A stretch of 64,000 nt of DNA from Diphasiastrum complanatum. Its lineage: Eukaryota; Streptophyta; Lycopodiopsida; Lycopodiales; Lycopodiaceae. Location: assembly GCA_029204225.1 (NCBI GenBank), contig CM055096.1, forward strand, positions 30,113,957-30,177,956. The letters are read 5' to 3'. This document shows, piece by piece, positions 44,182 to 55,724 of the stretch; the stretch's first letter is position 1, and every line of letters starts with the position of its first letter. Both the position numbers and the translations under genes were made by a program. A model generated the notes under the pieces. It ran no database searches. It was not told the origin of the DNA and saw only the letters and a list, made by a program, of their open reading frames with translations.

Positions 44182-46155
44182 TTGAACAAGATTACTGTTA
44201 AGCATCGATATCCTATGCCACGTATAGATGATCTTTTGGATGCTCTCCATGGTGCTAGAGTGTTTAGCAAAATTGACCTAAAGAGTGGTTACCACCAGGT
44301 GAGAGTTCGAGAAGAGGATGTGCATAAAACTGCCTTTCGGACTCATTTTGGACACTATGAATTTTTAGTTATGCCCTTTGGATTGACTAACACCCCTACA
44401 ACATTTATGATGTTAATGAACGATGTGCTTAGACCGTTTATGGGCAAGTTTGTGGTTAATTTTGTTGATGACATACTTGTTTACAGTTGTGGTGATGCTA
44501 TGCATGTTAATCACCTAAGAACTGTGTTATCAACTTTGAGGGAAAATACATTGTTCGCTAATGATAAAAAAAGTGAATTGTTCAAAAAAGAAATAACATA
44601 TATAGTGTCAGCAGAGGGAATAAAACCGGATCCGCAGAAAGTTGCTGTTCTTCTTGCCTGGCCTGTTCCCACAGACTTGACGGCACTAAGAAGCTTTCTA
44701 GGGTTGGCTGTGTTTTATCGTAAAGGTGTGAAGAATTATTCACACGTAGCTGCACCATTGACCAATATGTTACAGAAAAATAAATGGAAAGAGCGGACGG
44801 AAGTTTTGCAGCGAAGTTTCGATGCCTTGAAACAAGTTGTGGCTGACTTTGTCACTTTAAAAATTGTTGACCCTCAAAAACCATTTGTCGTAGAAACGGA
44901 TGCAAGTGACATCGCCGTTGGGGCAGTTTTGATGCAAGAGGGTAGGCCTGTGGCCTTTGAAAGCAAGAAGCTCAACCCTGCACATAAGAATTATCCAACT
45001 CATGAGAAAGAGTTGTTTGCCATTATCCACGCTTTGAAGGCATGGAGGCATTATTTGTATGGTGCGGAATTCTATCTGTACACCGACTATAACACTTCAA
45101 AATATTTCTGCAACCAGCCGGACCTAAGAGGGCGGCAAGCCAGGTGGGCTGAGTTGATGCAGGAATTTCACATGGAAATTCGGTACAAGAAAGGTACCAA
45201 AAATTGTGTGGCTGATGCATTATCTTGGATATTGTATCAGATGTCTTTTGTGGTCATAGAAAATGACCTGATTGCTGAGATTAGACAGGCTCAGCAAGAG
45301 GATCCTCATTGTCAAGGAATTGTGAGGGAGGCAAATCTTGCGCAAGTAGAATTTCAGGATGAGAGTTCTGGTCTCTTGACTCACACTTACCTTAAATATA
45401 CCATAGAAGATGGTATGATTAAGAGAAATGGCAAACTTCTCGTTCTAGATTGTGAGGAGCTGCGTAGGAAGATTGTCCATTTATGTCATGATAGCCCTAG
45501 TGCAGGTCATCCTGGTGTGGATAAGACCTATGAGTTGATCTTACGTGACTTTTGGTGGCCTAAGCTTAAAAAAGATGTTTACCATTACGTGACGCACTGT
45601 TTGAAGTGCCAAGTCACTAAAGCTGAAAGAATTAAACCTCGTGGAGTTTTACACCCACTACCTGTGCCAAAAGGAAGATGGGAGAATATCTCCATGGATT
45701 TTGTCACCAACTTGCCTCGTACGCAGTTGCAGCATGATTCTATCTTGGTCGTAGTTGACAGACTCACAAAAATGGCTCATTTTATTCCAACGCGTAAAAA
45801 GATTGATGCAGCTGAAGTAGCTAATTTGTTTATCGAGCATGTGTTCAGACTTCATGGGTTACCGTCATCCATAGTGTCTGACAGGGATACTCGATTCACT
45901 GGAAACTTTTGGACTGCAGTTATGGCCAAACTTGAAGTCCAATTGAGAATGAGCAGTACGGAGCATCCTGAAACGGATGGCCAAACTGAGAGAGTCAACC
46001 AGACCTTAGAGGATATGCTTAGAGCATTTGTTGGGGATAAGCAAACTCAGTGGGAGAAGTACGTGCAACTGTTGGAATTTGCTTACAATGACAAGAAAAA
46101 TATGAGTACAAAGATGAGTCCTTTCGAGCTTAATTATGGTTTTAGGCCAGCTAGC
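44182..46155 (+). CDS. Ty3 F RT, RNase H and integrase, long open block
   Basis: This block is open for 661 codons including a few residues of the following insertion. In order: [37 protein letters not shown] and FVDDILVYS (residues about 75-100, catalytic FVDD intact); RNase H VETDASDIAVGAVL, HEKELFAIIHALKAWRHYLY, YTDYNTSKYFC (H to Y after the aspartate) and CVADALSW; integrase HDSPSAGHPGVDKTYELI with HCLKC (zinc), SMDFVTNLP, SIVSDRDTRFTG and TERVNQTLEDML (all three acidic residues present). Upstream and downstream parts of the polyprotein are broken, so the element as a whole is not functional. It is nevertheless the best-preserved pol here. Confidence 0.9.
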
Positions 46156-47233
46156 TTTTACAAGTAGAGGTGAGGAAGTCCTCCAAATCCAAAGTAGAGC
46201 CTCCAAATGTCCTCCAAGCAACTTGCAAGCTTCAAGATGCTCCCCAACTCCAAGCTAGGATGCCTCCACCTGCAAGTAAGGATCTGCAAGCCTCCAAGGA
46301 TCTCTCCTCCACCTGTGTCCCTACTCTTTAAACACAAAGATAGATAACAAGCTGGCCTCAAGTATTCACCACCCAACCATAGCTAGATCCAAGCTCCAAG
46401 CAAGACCTATCTAGCACCCCCTTGCTAACCATAACAAATCACAAGCATACCACAACACTCCATAGCATTCTCAAGATTCAAACCCTACTTATGTCCCATT
46501 CCATAAGCAAGATCCAAACCTTAAGCATACTACCACAAGAAAGCACTCTACACACTAGTAGCAACACTAGAGCATAAGCAAAGCAAACAAGAGAGATCTC
46601 TCCCTCCCAATGGGCGCCCTACTACCCTCATATAGATGGCCCATGGACCCCTCCAATGCACTATGGAGTTCCATGCTCATCCAATGAGAAAGAGAGAAGC
46701 CTAGGGGAGTTAAAGAATCTCCAAGAGCCTCCATAGGCTTATGGAATGTCAAGAGACTCCTTCCATAACCTATGACTCTTTGAATGCCTTTCTTGTGAGA
46801 GTTGGGAACTTAATGGACACTTTAGAAGGGCGCCCTCCTACTAGGTCCCATTGCCCAAGTTGTGCAAGTATACTTTGGTCCTAGACCAATAAAGTGATAT
46901 GGTTCAAGGTTGAGGCCCAAGGTTTAGAAAAATAGTCATCCAATGACTTTCTAACACCTCTCTAGGTTCCATACCTCCATCCAAGGCATAGACACCTACC
47001 TGCCCTAAACCAAGGACACTAGTACCTTAATTTAAGGCACCTACCCTTAATGCTAAGGGTACCCCTTATCCAAGGGTCACGTGACTCCATACCTCCAACT
47101 AAGGTATAGTCACCTACCTGCCCGTATCCAAGGGCACATACCCTGAATCCTAAGGGTACCTTGCCATTTAGCCCCCAACACTAAATGGACTATTAGGGGT
47201 CTGAAGTACTGCTAGTTACATAGGTATGTAACA
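46156..47233. mobile_element. 1078-bp non-coding insertion in Ty3 F, likely solo LTR
   Basis: The Ty3 protein continues from FRPAS before it to PVMVGIPQRV after it, so the insert is precise. It is flanked by CTAGC on both sides (46151-46155 and 47234-47238), a 5-bp target-site duplication as made by LTR retroelements. On the minus strand it begins TGTTACATACCTATG; the other end, TTGTAAAA, is not a standard CA end. Inside are CCTCCAAG-type short repeats near 46170-46320 and an imperfect 120-bp duplication (about 46970-47020 with 47089-47140). It has no coding content. A solo LTR is the best guess. Confidence 0.65.
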
Positions 47234-47238
47234 CTAGC

Positions 47239-47786
47239 CCTGTTATGGTAGGAATTCCTCAGAGAGTGCCTAGTGCGGCTAATTTTCTAACTCAAATGAA
47301 TGAAATGCTTGAGTTAGCAAAGGTTAATATTAGGCAAGCGATGGATCGAGCAAAGTCATATGCTAATTAGCATCGCACGCCTAGTTTGTGGTAGGAGACA
47401 TGGTGTTTCTCCAAGTACCCAAGGACTCTAAGACCCTTAAGACGGGCAAATGTTACAAGTTGTCCCCGCGTTATTGTGGACCTTGGAAAATTGTTAAAAT
47501 AATCAGTGATGTTTCTTATAAGTTAGATTTTCCTAAAACTTGTAAAGTGCATCCTGTATTTCATGTTTCTAGATTGAAACGGGTTTTTCATAACGGTGAT
47601 AACTTGTTGTCTGATGGTTTGTTTGCATTCCAGGAGCTGGGAGAAGTAACCCATGGGCCAATGAGGGTATTGGATAGGCGGGAGAGGCGTTTACGCAACC
47701 GTCTGATCCGTGAGTACTTGGTCGCTTGGCATGGCAGGCCTCTTTCTGATGCTACCTGGGAGACCACGCTACGAATCCAGATATAG
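47239..47786 (+). pseudogene. Ty3 F integrase C-terminus
   Basis: Resuming after the insertion: PVMVGIPQRVPSAANFLTQM, then RQAMDRAKSYAN and a stop at about 47368, then an open block 47388-47786 with MVGDMVFLQVPKDSKTLKTG, SPRYCGPWKIVKIISDVSYK, KVHPVFHVSRLKRVF and a chromodomain-like end LIREYLVAWHGRPLSDATWE. The last six or so residues before the stop lie beyond a junction with LINE sequence at about 47770-47786. Confidence 0.85.
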
Positions 47787-48891
47787 TGTGCATGCTCGTC
47801 ATGTCTGATGAACTCGATGCTTGAGTGAAGAGACTCTTTGTAGAGGCATGCAACCCCTCCGGATCCCCGACGACTAGCTGATCTAGTCTCAGGCCTGACT
47901 ACGGAATCCCATCTGTGTCCTGGAAAAATAGGTAATCCTCTCTCCTGACTCTCATGAGTCTCCATAAAAAACAATAGATCTCTGCCAGTGCTGGTTTGGT
48001 GCCCTTTTTCAAAATGGATGCCCAAGAGAGGGCCTCTTCTTGCTGTTTCTCAATCTTGGTTTCTAGCTCCCTTAGCATATTGGTGGTGGACTCCGAAACT
48101 GCAGCTTGCTTGGTTCCAATGGATTGTTCGAGTGATGCAACTTTAGACTGCAAGATATTCTTGTCGTTGAGCAGAGAGGCAATCGTTCCTTTCAGCTGTG
48201 AGATTTCTTGCCACAAAATCTGAAAATCTGCCTTGATTTGGTCAATCTGCCAGGAGGAAAAAAGTTCAATGGATTTAGAGGGCGTATATGGGATGTTTGC
48301 TGTGGGTAGTGGTGCCTTGAGGAGTGAGGAGTTAGTGCTGATCGGTGTGGGGAGGATGGGCTCATAGAAAGAGCCGGCATGGAGCGTAGGAGCAGATTGA
48401 ACTACCGCCACAGATTCAGCCGCAGGTACAGTTGCAGGTACATCCGGTACAGCAGCTGCAGGTACAGCAGGTACGGCTGCCACACAGGCAACAGCCGCAG
48501 CAAGGTTCGCATCAGCTGCCATCTCAGCAGGGGACGTGGCAAGGGAGGGCGCCACTTTAGCAGGGGAGGACGCCAAGTCAGCAGGAGGCCCATTAGGCCG
48601 TGGAGGGCTGGCCCGTGGAGAGGTGGAGCGAGGGCTGGCCTTCTTCCGTGAGGGCGCCATTTCCAGAGAGAGCTGATTGGTGACTAATGACTTAAAATCT
48701 CAGAGCCCAACAACCAGTGAGTCTGCTCAAAGAAAGATCTGGCTCAGCGATGGCATAGTTGGAACAGTGATTGAGTAAGCTCTTATAGCTAAAAGCATGT
48801 TCAAAACCAGTAGTTAATGGTGTGCTCAGGATCAATCTTGAAGTGCGATGGACTGCTAACTGAATTGCTCAGCTTTGAAGTGTGATTTGAA
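47787..48891 (-). mobile_element. LINE 4, 5' part with ORF1 and endonuclease piece
   Basis: This is a minus-strand LINE 5' end. A leader (48891-48661) next to a (TG)n(AG)n tract is followed by an ORF1-like protein (48660 to about 47985) and a fragment of an AP-type endonuclease (47985-47790). RT and the 3' end are missing; the sequence stops against the Ty3 F end. The (GA)n tract at its 5' side suggests the same family as the LINEs at 30.7-36.3 kb, but there is no overlapping sequence here to prove it. Confidence 0.65.
47790..48660 (-). pseudogene. LINE 4 ORF1 and endonuclease fragment
   Basis: The frame opens MAPSRKKASPRSTSPRASPP, a basic Pro/Ser-rich start, then an Ala/Val/Pro-rich segment (residues 35-90) and a predicted coiled coil (residues about 135-215: IKADFQILWQEISQLKGTIA, SKVASLEQSIGTKQAAVSES, LRELETKIEKQQEEAL). 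No CCHC zinc knuckle is visible. In an overlapping frame from about 47985, FFMETHESQERGLPIFPG, RRGSGGVACLYKES and HAHYIWIRS match the endonuclease ETH and SGGVA blocks. The usual start of the endonuclease (WN..G.....) is missing, so a deletion fused the two. Function: RNA binding and target nicking in LINE retrotransposition. Confidence 0.6.

Positions 48892-48967
<76 letters not shown>
48892..48967. repeat. (TG)n(AG)n compound microsatellite
   Basis: (TG)11 passes directly into (AG)26 or so. It borders the 5' end of the minus-strand LINE 4. Confidence 0.95.

Positions 48968-50595
<1,628 letters not shown>

Positions 50596-50648
<53 letters not shown>
50596..50648. repeat. (GA)n tract just before IFT54 exon 3
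   Basis: About 53 bp of (AG)n lies between the truncated 5' end of LINE 3 and the acceptor region of IFT54 exon 3. It ends 44 bp before the exon and about 18 bp before the branch-point-like TTCTAAC. Confidence 0.95.
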
Positions 50649-50653
<5 letters not shown>

Positions 50654-50666
50654 CTTTGTGAATAAG

Positions 50667-50692
50667 TTCTAACATGGATGTCATTTATGTAG
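50667..50692 (+). promoter_or_regulatory. IFT54: Branch point and 3' splice site of IFT54 intron 2
   Basis: TTCTAAC at 50667-50673 fits the plant branch-point consensus and stands about 19 nt before the acceptor TTATGTAG, which ends at 50692. Confidence 0.6.
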
Positions 50693-50782
50693 GAGAAAGA
50701 TGCAAAAACGGTGTATCTCCTGAAGATCATCAATTGTGTTGGTATCACACTAAATGCATATGTCCCATCTCGTCCATTGAAG
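50693..50782 (+). CDS. IFT54: IFT54 exon 3 (residues 67-96)
   Basis: This exon has 30 codons, EKDAKTVYLLKIINCVGITL then NAYVPSRPLK, between the acceptor TTATGTAG and the donor AAG|GTTCTA. It aligns without gaps to the animal IFT54 segment that starts DKDAK..FL.K and ends PAR, directly after the exon 2 block. Phase 0 at both ends keeps the frame. It is flanked by LINE and microsatellite DNA upstream and was recognisable only from the conserved KDAK...L.KII..V pattern and correct splice sites. It is 31.3 kb from exon 2 and 7.2 kb from exon 4. Confidence 0.92.
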
Positions 50783-51689
50783 GTTCTAATCTCCTTCACC
50801 ATAGTTGAGGAAGGAAAATGACAAGAGAATACAATCATTGTTATTTGGTGTTTTTTGCGTCATAAAATAGTAATAAAGCAAAATTGTTGTTAACTAACGA
50901 TTCATGGGGAAAAACGTTGAAATTGCTTTTTATAATTAGTCTCTAATCGTCGACTTTGGGCTTAAACATTCGAGATGCCTAGCAAACTTTTCATAAAGGT
51001 TTAAGTTGGAGATGCAAGGTTGCTAATGATAGTTTGGGGAAATTTCTCTCCACTTTGAGAAACACAAGCCAATTGAGTGAAGGAAAGGTAAACCTGAAAT
51101 GAGGATACAAATATATAATGATGCAAATGAGTACTGAGAGTTCAAACCCCACCCCATGACCTAGTTATCAATCATACCTCTTAAGCTTCTATCTATATTT
51201 CAAGTTTCTTGCAAAATGCATTCATAGTTTCCAATCAACATGGCATATGTATAGCTTGATATGAAATCAATTGAGATTAAAGAATCTTCAAGGATTCAAT
51301 ATTTTGAAGATCATGAAGTCTCTTGTCACATTCTTGAATCTATTTTTGAGCATTATGACATCTCTTGATTGTTCCTTAAGCCCTCAACAAGATGTACTGC
51401 TGCTCTCATTGAAGCATGGGCATGCTATGTTCTCATTTGATTTTTAATGTGGCTCATTTATATATCTTTCATTGGATGAATCGTATAGATGCTCTAATGA
51501 TTGGTATTAGAAGCTTGTTCATTTTCCCCAATACAAGTGCGCCAGATTTGTTTTTTTGATTGACATTGAAAACTTGCATTTATGCTACACAAATGTAAAG
51601 GGGTTGCAACCTTGCAACTTGATTGTATTTTGTGTGATCTAAAATGAAGTCTAGTCTTTGTACTTGAGCATTCTTGGACTCTCGTTTTA

Positions 51690-52035
51690 TACACGTCATG
51701 GAATCCCAAGCTGGTCTGATGAAACCCGAAGCTGACCTAGTACGATTCTTAGACCATGTGATAATCATGAAGCTAGATAGCGTGGTAGCACTAGGAACCC
51801 TATGATATTTGAACATACATGATAAGTCGAAAGATATCAACAAGTTATAAAGGTGAAATTGCAAACTCTGCCAAAATGATCTGATGTGGGACGGAGTGCT
51901 TAGCTTGTATCATACGTGATAGCATAAGGATCTACAAGCGTGAGATACTAGCCCGGTTAGCTAAAGTGGCTGCATATAATGCTGTGGGGATAACAAGAGT
52001 ATAAAAAAGCTAACACTTACTCGGGGCATTTTTGT
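51690..52035 (-). pseudogene. LINE fragment, post-RT region
   Basis: The minus strand encodes, in broken frames, the segment matching LINE 1 at about 31850-32060 (sequence around IIRAKPSVPHQI and the preceding TYISRLQIRLLSRM part). A second piece toward 51690 matches the RVSSHQLAIETG region. No (GA)n tract is next to it and there is no 3' end, so it is an old internal scrap. Confidence 0.6.
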
Positions 52036-52249
52036 TAACTAAAAATCAATGCAGAAACTTTGGGTGGCCACTGTGCCAAGTAGTCACCAATATATGATGA
52101 AGATGGGGATGGGAGAGGATCGTCAAATCTGGGACTACGTTGTTCGTCAGCTATTGTTAAGAATCCAAAATTATATCGAACCTCCAAACTTTTATTTTAC
52201 GAATCTAGATAAAGTGGATATAAGTTCGGTAAGGGTGGTTATACTCTAA
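52036..52249 (+). pseudogene. Ty3 protease-region scrap
   Basis: The frame reads LWVATVPSSHQYMMKMGMGE, then DRQIWDYVVRQLLLRIQNY and FTNLDKVDI. It parallels the post-active-site part of Ty3 D protease ([20 protein letters not shown] and onward), so it is a diverged relative, cut on both sides. Confidence 0.6.
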
Positions 52250-52618
52250 GAATGAGTCCTTGAACAAGGATTAGTATAACAATCGCCAAGTGAAGATCTT
52301 CAAGAATCCTGTCACATGCAAACCAAAAGGACACCTATGGAGCATAAACCATCCAACCAACATGAAGTCAATACCCTAACTAATTCACCCCCAAGCCACC
52401 GGGAATGAATACAAGAGAGGAGTGGATCCTGGCTCTTGAATCTGAAATTCCAATAGGGAGATGGGCGAGTTTCCATGGTAGGTATTCTCTCCAAGAGGAG
52501 AGAATATTCCCCTAGGATCTCTTGGAGAGAATATTCCCCTAGGATCCCCATGCAACCTATAATAAGCTATTGACCTCCTATTCTTGCATTAAAGTAGTCA
52601 TACACCATGCAAGTGCAC
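52250..52618. other. Non-coding, possible LTR remains
   Basis: Contains a 28-bp tandem duplication (GGAGAGAATATTCCCCTAGG twice, near 52497 and 52525). It lies just past the integrase end of minus-strand Ty3 I, where its 3' LTR would be, but no LTR partner was found. No gene is seen. Confidence 0.35.
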
Positions 52619-53656
52619 CTAGTCATCAACTTTAAAATCTCTGGGAGACCTCTTAAGATCGGCATAGTGCTTAGCTCTATCCTGAGCACTCCGGATACAA
52701 TCATGGGCCACTTGCAACATTTCATGCATATCATGCAAGAAATCCGCAACTTTCTCGATCTTAACAGGCTTCATCTCCACATTTACCGAAGATCTAGGTT
52801 GAAAACCGTACGTCAGCATAAACGGACTATAACCAATAGCAGAATGTTTCCTAGTATTGTAAGCAAACTCAATCAAAGGAACGTAATCTTCCCACTGAGA
52901 TTGCCTTTGAGACACACATGTTCTCAACATATCCTCCATAGTCTGATTAGTTCTCTCAGTCTGGCAATCTGATTCAGGATGATCAGTAGAACTAAAACTA
53001 AGCGAGGTTTCTAGCTTATGGAATATAGCTGACCAAAAGTGACTTGTAAATTTAGGATCTCTATCACTAACTATATCACTTGGTAGTCCAAAATCCTCTT
53101 TCAACAAAGATCTGGGCTAAATCAGAAGCCTTTTTTGTTGACTTGGCTGGTATAGAAGTAGCTAACTTAGTCAACATGTCCACCACAACCCAAATAGAAT
53201 AATTTTGGTATTGCGTCCTTGGAAGTACAACCACAAAATCCATAGATATACTTTCCCATCGTTTCTGAGGGATATCTAGGGGATGCAACAACCCTCCAGT
53301 CTTCAAGTGTTCAGCTTTGGCTAACTGACAAGGTCTACATTTAACCACATAAGACTCGACAAATGGCTTGCCAATAAAACTCTCTTCTGACCAAGTCCAA
53401 AGTCCTGTGTATACCCGAATGACCTGCACAGGGAACTTCATGACACTCATAAAGAATTTTCATCCGCTGGTACACAAATTTTCCCATTCCGAAATAGTAA
53501 ACCACCTCGGATAGAGAACTGTTCCACTATCTTCTTATCTTTCCTAGGAACCTGAGACCCCTGTGAGTAAATTTCTATTCCATTCTCATTTTTTCCTGTC
53601 TCCACCATCTTCCAGATGGGACCAAAATGAGAATCCGATTCACACGTCCCTCTCAA
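52619..53656 (-). pseudogene. Ty3 I integrase
   Basis: 53656-53447 holds the region before integrase (GGLLFRNGKICVP). 53450-53076 has CRPCQLAKAEHLKTGG (zinc cysteines) and ISMDFVVVLPRTQYQ (first D). 53107-52619 has GLPSDIVSDRDPKFTSHFWS (second D) and HPESDCQTERTNQTMEDMLR (E), then EFAYNTRKHSAIGYSPFMLT and ADFLHDMHEMLQVAHDCIR, ending at a stop after RDFKVDD. All three catalytic residues survive, but in two frames, and the C-terminal module is missing. Confidence 0.8.
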
Positions 53657-53856
53657 TGAAAGATATAGATCAGTGGAAATTTGGTTGAATGAAAGTTCAT
53701 TTAATTCACCAATCCGACTAGTACATCAACAACTGGTTAGAGTTGCCCTTGACATATCGGATCTCATGATCAAATTCCTGCATAAGCTCGGCCCAACGAG
53801 CTTAACGACCTCAGACCGATTACAAAAGTACTTTAGAGGCTGGTGATCTATATACA

Positions 53857-54656
53857 CTATAAACTGACTACCATAAAGGTAATGCCTCCAGGTTTTAGTG
53901 CATGTATCACAGCAAATAACTCCTTCTCCTGAGTTGTATAACGCAACTGAGGACTTGTGAGTTTCTTGCTTTCAAACGCTATCGGCCTATCATCTTGTAG
54001 AAGAACTGCTCCTATCGCTGAATCACTTGCGGCCGTTCGCATGACGTAAGGTATATCAGGATTCGCTATCTGTAGAACAGGAGCTGAAGCAACCATTTGC
54101 TTGAGCTTCTCAAAGCATTGGTTCAATTCATCATTCCACTCAATAGGCGGACTAGGTTGACCTCTCTTTTTCTTCTTATTTACTTTGCCTTTAGTCAAAT
54201 TATTTACAGGTGCCGCAGCTTTTGCATAATCTTCATTTGACTTACAAAAGAAAACTGTAAAACCGAGACAAGATTTAACTTCTCTAGCCGTCTTCGGTAT
54301 CGGGCACTCAAGCACTGTCTTGACCTTACTCTCGTCAATCTTCAACCCATTACGAGTGATCTTATGACCGAGGTACAATAACTCATGCTTAAAGAACTCA
54401 CATTTAGATTCTTTAGCATACAATTTCTCTCGTCTGAGAATATCTAAGACAGTCTTAAGATGGCTCAAATGCTCCTTAAGTGTCCTACTATAGATGAGAA
54501 TATCATCTAAGAATACAACCACACACTTTCCCAGATATGGACGAAAAAGATCGTTCATCATCTGCTGGAACGTAGCTGGTACATTTTTGTCAACCCAAAA
54601 GGAAGCACGAGAAATTCATAATGACCGAATCTCGTCCGAAAACCTGTCTTTTGGAA
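53857..54656 (-). pseudogene. Ty3 I reverse transcriptase palm and RNase H
   Basis: From 54656: TGFRTRFGHYEFLVLPFGLT, a frameshift, then PATFQQMMNDLFRPYLGKCV, VFLDDILIYSRTLKEH (FLDD intact), LYLGHKITRNGLKIDESKV, a lysine-rich insertion (GKVNKKKKRGQPSPP), and RNase H MRTAASDSAIGAVLLQDD, where the usual T-D-A-S-D reads T-A-A-S-D (first catalytic D lost), then QEKELFAVIHALK. After HALK the frame fails. It is inactive through both lesions. Confidence 0.8.
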
Positions 54657-55474
54657 AGAAAAGAGTTCGTGGGATTAAAAAGTATTTCGACGAACTGGAT
54701 CAAGCTGCATCTGAGTTTATACAAAAGAAACGTTTGTCCCAGAAAAAGGCTAGAAGGACCGATGTCTGTTTCCATTGTAGTCAGCCTGGACATGTTATGA
54801 AATTCTGCCCAGAACGAAAGAAAGGCGTAGCTCAAGCTATTGAGATGCCAGGTAAAGAAAATCTTAAGTTGGAAATTAATAAGGTTAATTGTGAGTGTGA
54901 TTGTTCTTTTAGTACTGCTTCATTCTTACCAAATGAATTATTTCGTTTGAAAGGCACTGTTAAAGGACATGAAGTTAGTATTTTAGTGGATAATGGATCT
55001 ACTCATAGTTTCATTAACTCTGGTCTTGTGCAGAAACTCGGCCTGGAAACTGAAGCCAGTAACCATAGATATCGAGTATATCTAGCTTCAGGTGCGGAGT
55101 TGGAGACGTGGGATGTTAAAGTTCCAAGACTTCCAGTTTGGATCCAAGATTATAGAGAATTAATTGATTTCCATGTTTTAGATTTAGCATGTACGGACAT
55201 AATTCTAGGATACGAGTGGTTATTTAATAAGCATCTTGAGATAGATTTTGAGAAGCACGTTCTCTCTTTTCAGGAGGGTAATGAAATAGTTACATTGTTT
55301 GGCAACAAATATGTACATCCATCTGGGATGAGTTCATTTGCTAGTGCAATTGTGAATTGTCAAAGATTCTTAACTTAGTAGACATAGATCAGGAGCAAAT
55401 TGAGAAGAATAAGATATTGTCTGAATTTAAAGATGTGTTTCTAGAAGAATTACCTCATGGAATACCGCTAAGGC
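54657..55474 (+). pseudogene. Ty3 gag end and protease, plus strand
   Basis: The frame to 55378 includes the zinc knuckle CFHCSQPGHVMKFC (C-x2-C-x4-H-x4-C) and protease VSILVDNGSTHSFINSGLVQ (D-N-G in place of D-S/T-G), then GLETEASNHRYRVYLASGAE and LDLACTDIILGYEWLFNKHL. After a stop the RT lead-in EFKDVFLEELPHGIPLR follows to 55474, where the element is cut. The open-frame start at 54494 lies in antisense sequence of Ty3 I; true homology begins at about 54657. Element I lacks exactly this part, so the two may be halves of one element broken by an inversion. Confidence 0.85.
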
Positions 55475-55709
55475 TAGCGATAGACTCAAAACACTAGCTA
55501 GAACTAGCTAATTCCTTCTCATCAGCTCCGCCATGTGGAGCTTACTGTTCCCGCACGTGCAAGACACATGAATTAGTCTTCTGAACAATCGTATGGGAGT
55601 GGGAGAGAATAGCAAGTTTAAACTATAGATGGACAGTAATAGAGTGTTCATCACTTCATTGCGTGGTTAGTCTCACCTTTGTCCCTTTTGACTATGGGAG
55701 TTTATAACA
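55475..55709 (+). repeat. LTR end of an unassigned retroelement
   Basis: The sequence ending TTTATAACA (55709) is followed by TT and a primer binding site-like TGATATCAGAGCC, so it should be the 3' end of a plus-strand 5' LTR. The left border is taken at the Ty3 break at 55474. The downstream DNA has no recognisable gag. Confidence 0.5.
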
Positions 55710-55711
55710 TT

Positions 55712-55724
55712 TGATATCAGAGCC
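55712..55724 (+). other. Primer binding site, tRNA-Met type, one mismatch
   Basis: TGATATCAGAGCC differs by one base (GA for GG) from the standard initiator tRNA-Met site and stands 2 bp from an LTR-like ACA end. Confidence 0.6.

Larger units (their letters stand above)
40914..47786 (+). mobile_element. Ty3 retroelement F, interrupted twice
   Basis: Plus-strand Ty3 parts are in order: gag fragment (40914-41420), protease and RT start (43453-44150), RT-RNase H-integrase (44182-46155) and the integrase C-terminus (47239-47786). A copia-derived piece (41425 to about 43440) lies between gag and protease, and a 1078-bp insertion (46156-47233) splits the integrase C-terminal region. The 3' end is cut by a LINE piece at 47787. 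No LTR of its own was found. The pol frame is the best preserved in the window. Confidence 0.75.
52619..54656 (-). mobile_element. Ty3 retroelement I, pol part
   Basis: Minus-strand chromovirus-like pol without gag, protease or LTRs: RT palm to RNase H (54656-53857), integrase zinc and core (53656-52619). It is cut within RT at about 54656 and opposes a plus-strand gag-protease there. It is related to element C at 26-30 kb. Confidence 0.8.

Noticed and set aside
54494-54656. Use of the ATG at 54494 as the start of a gag-like protein
   Set aside because: The first 54 codons are antisense to the RT of Ty3 I. Gag similarity starts only after the junction at about 54657.
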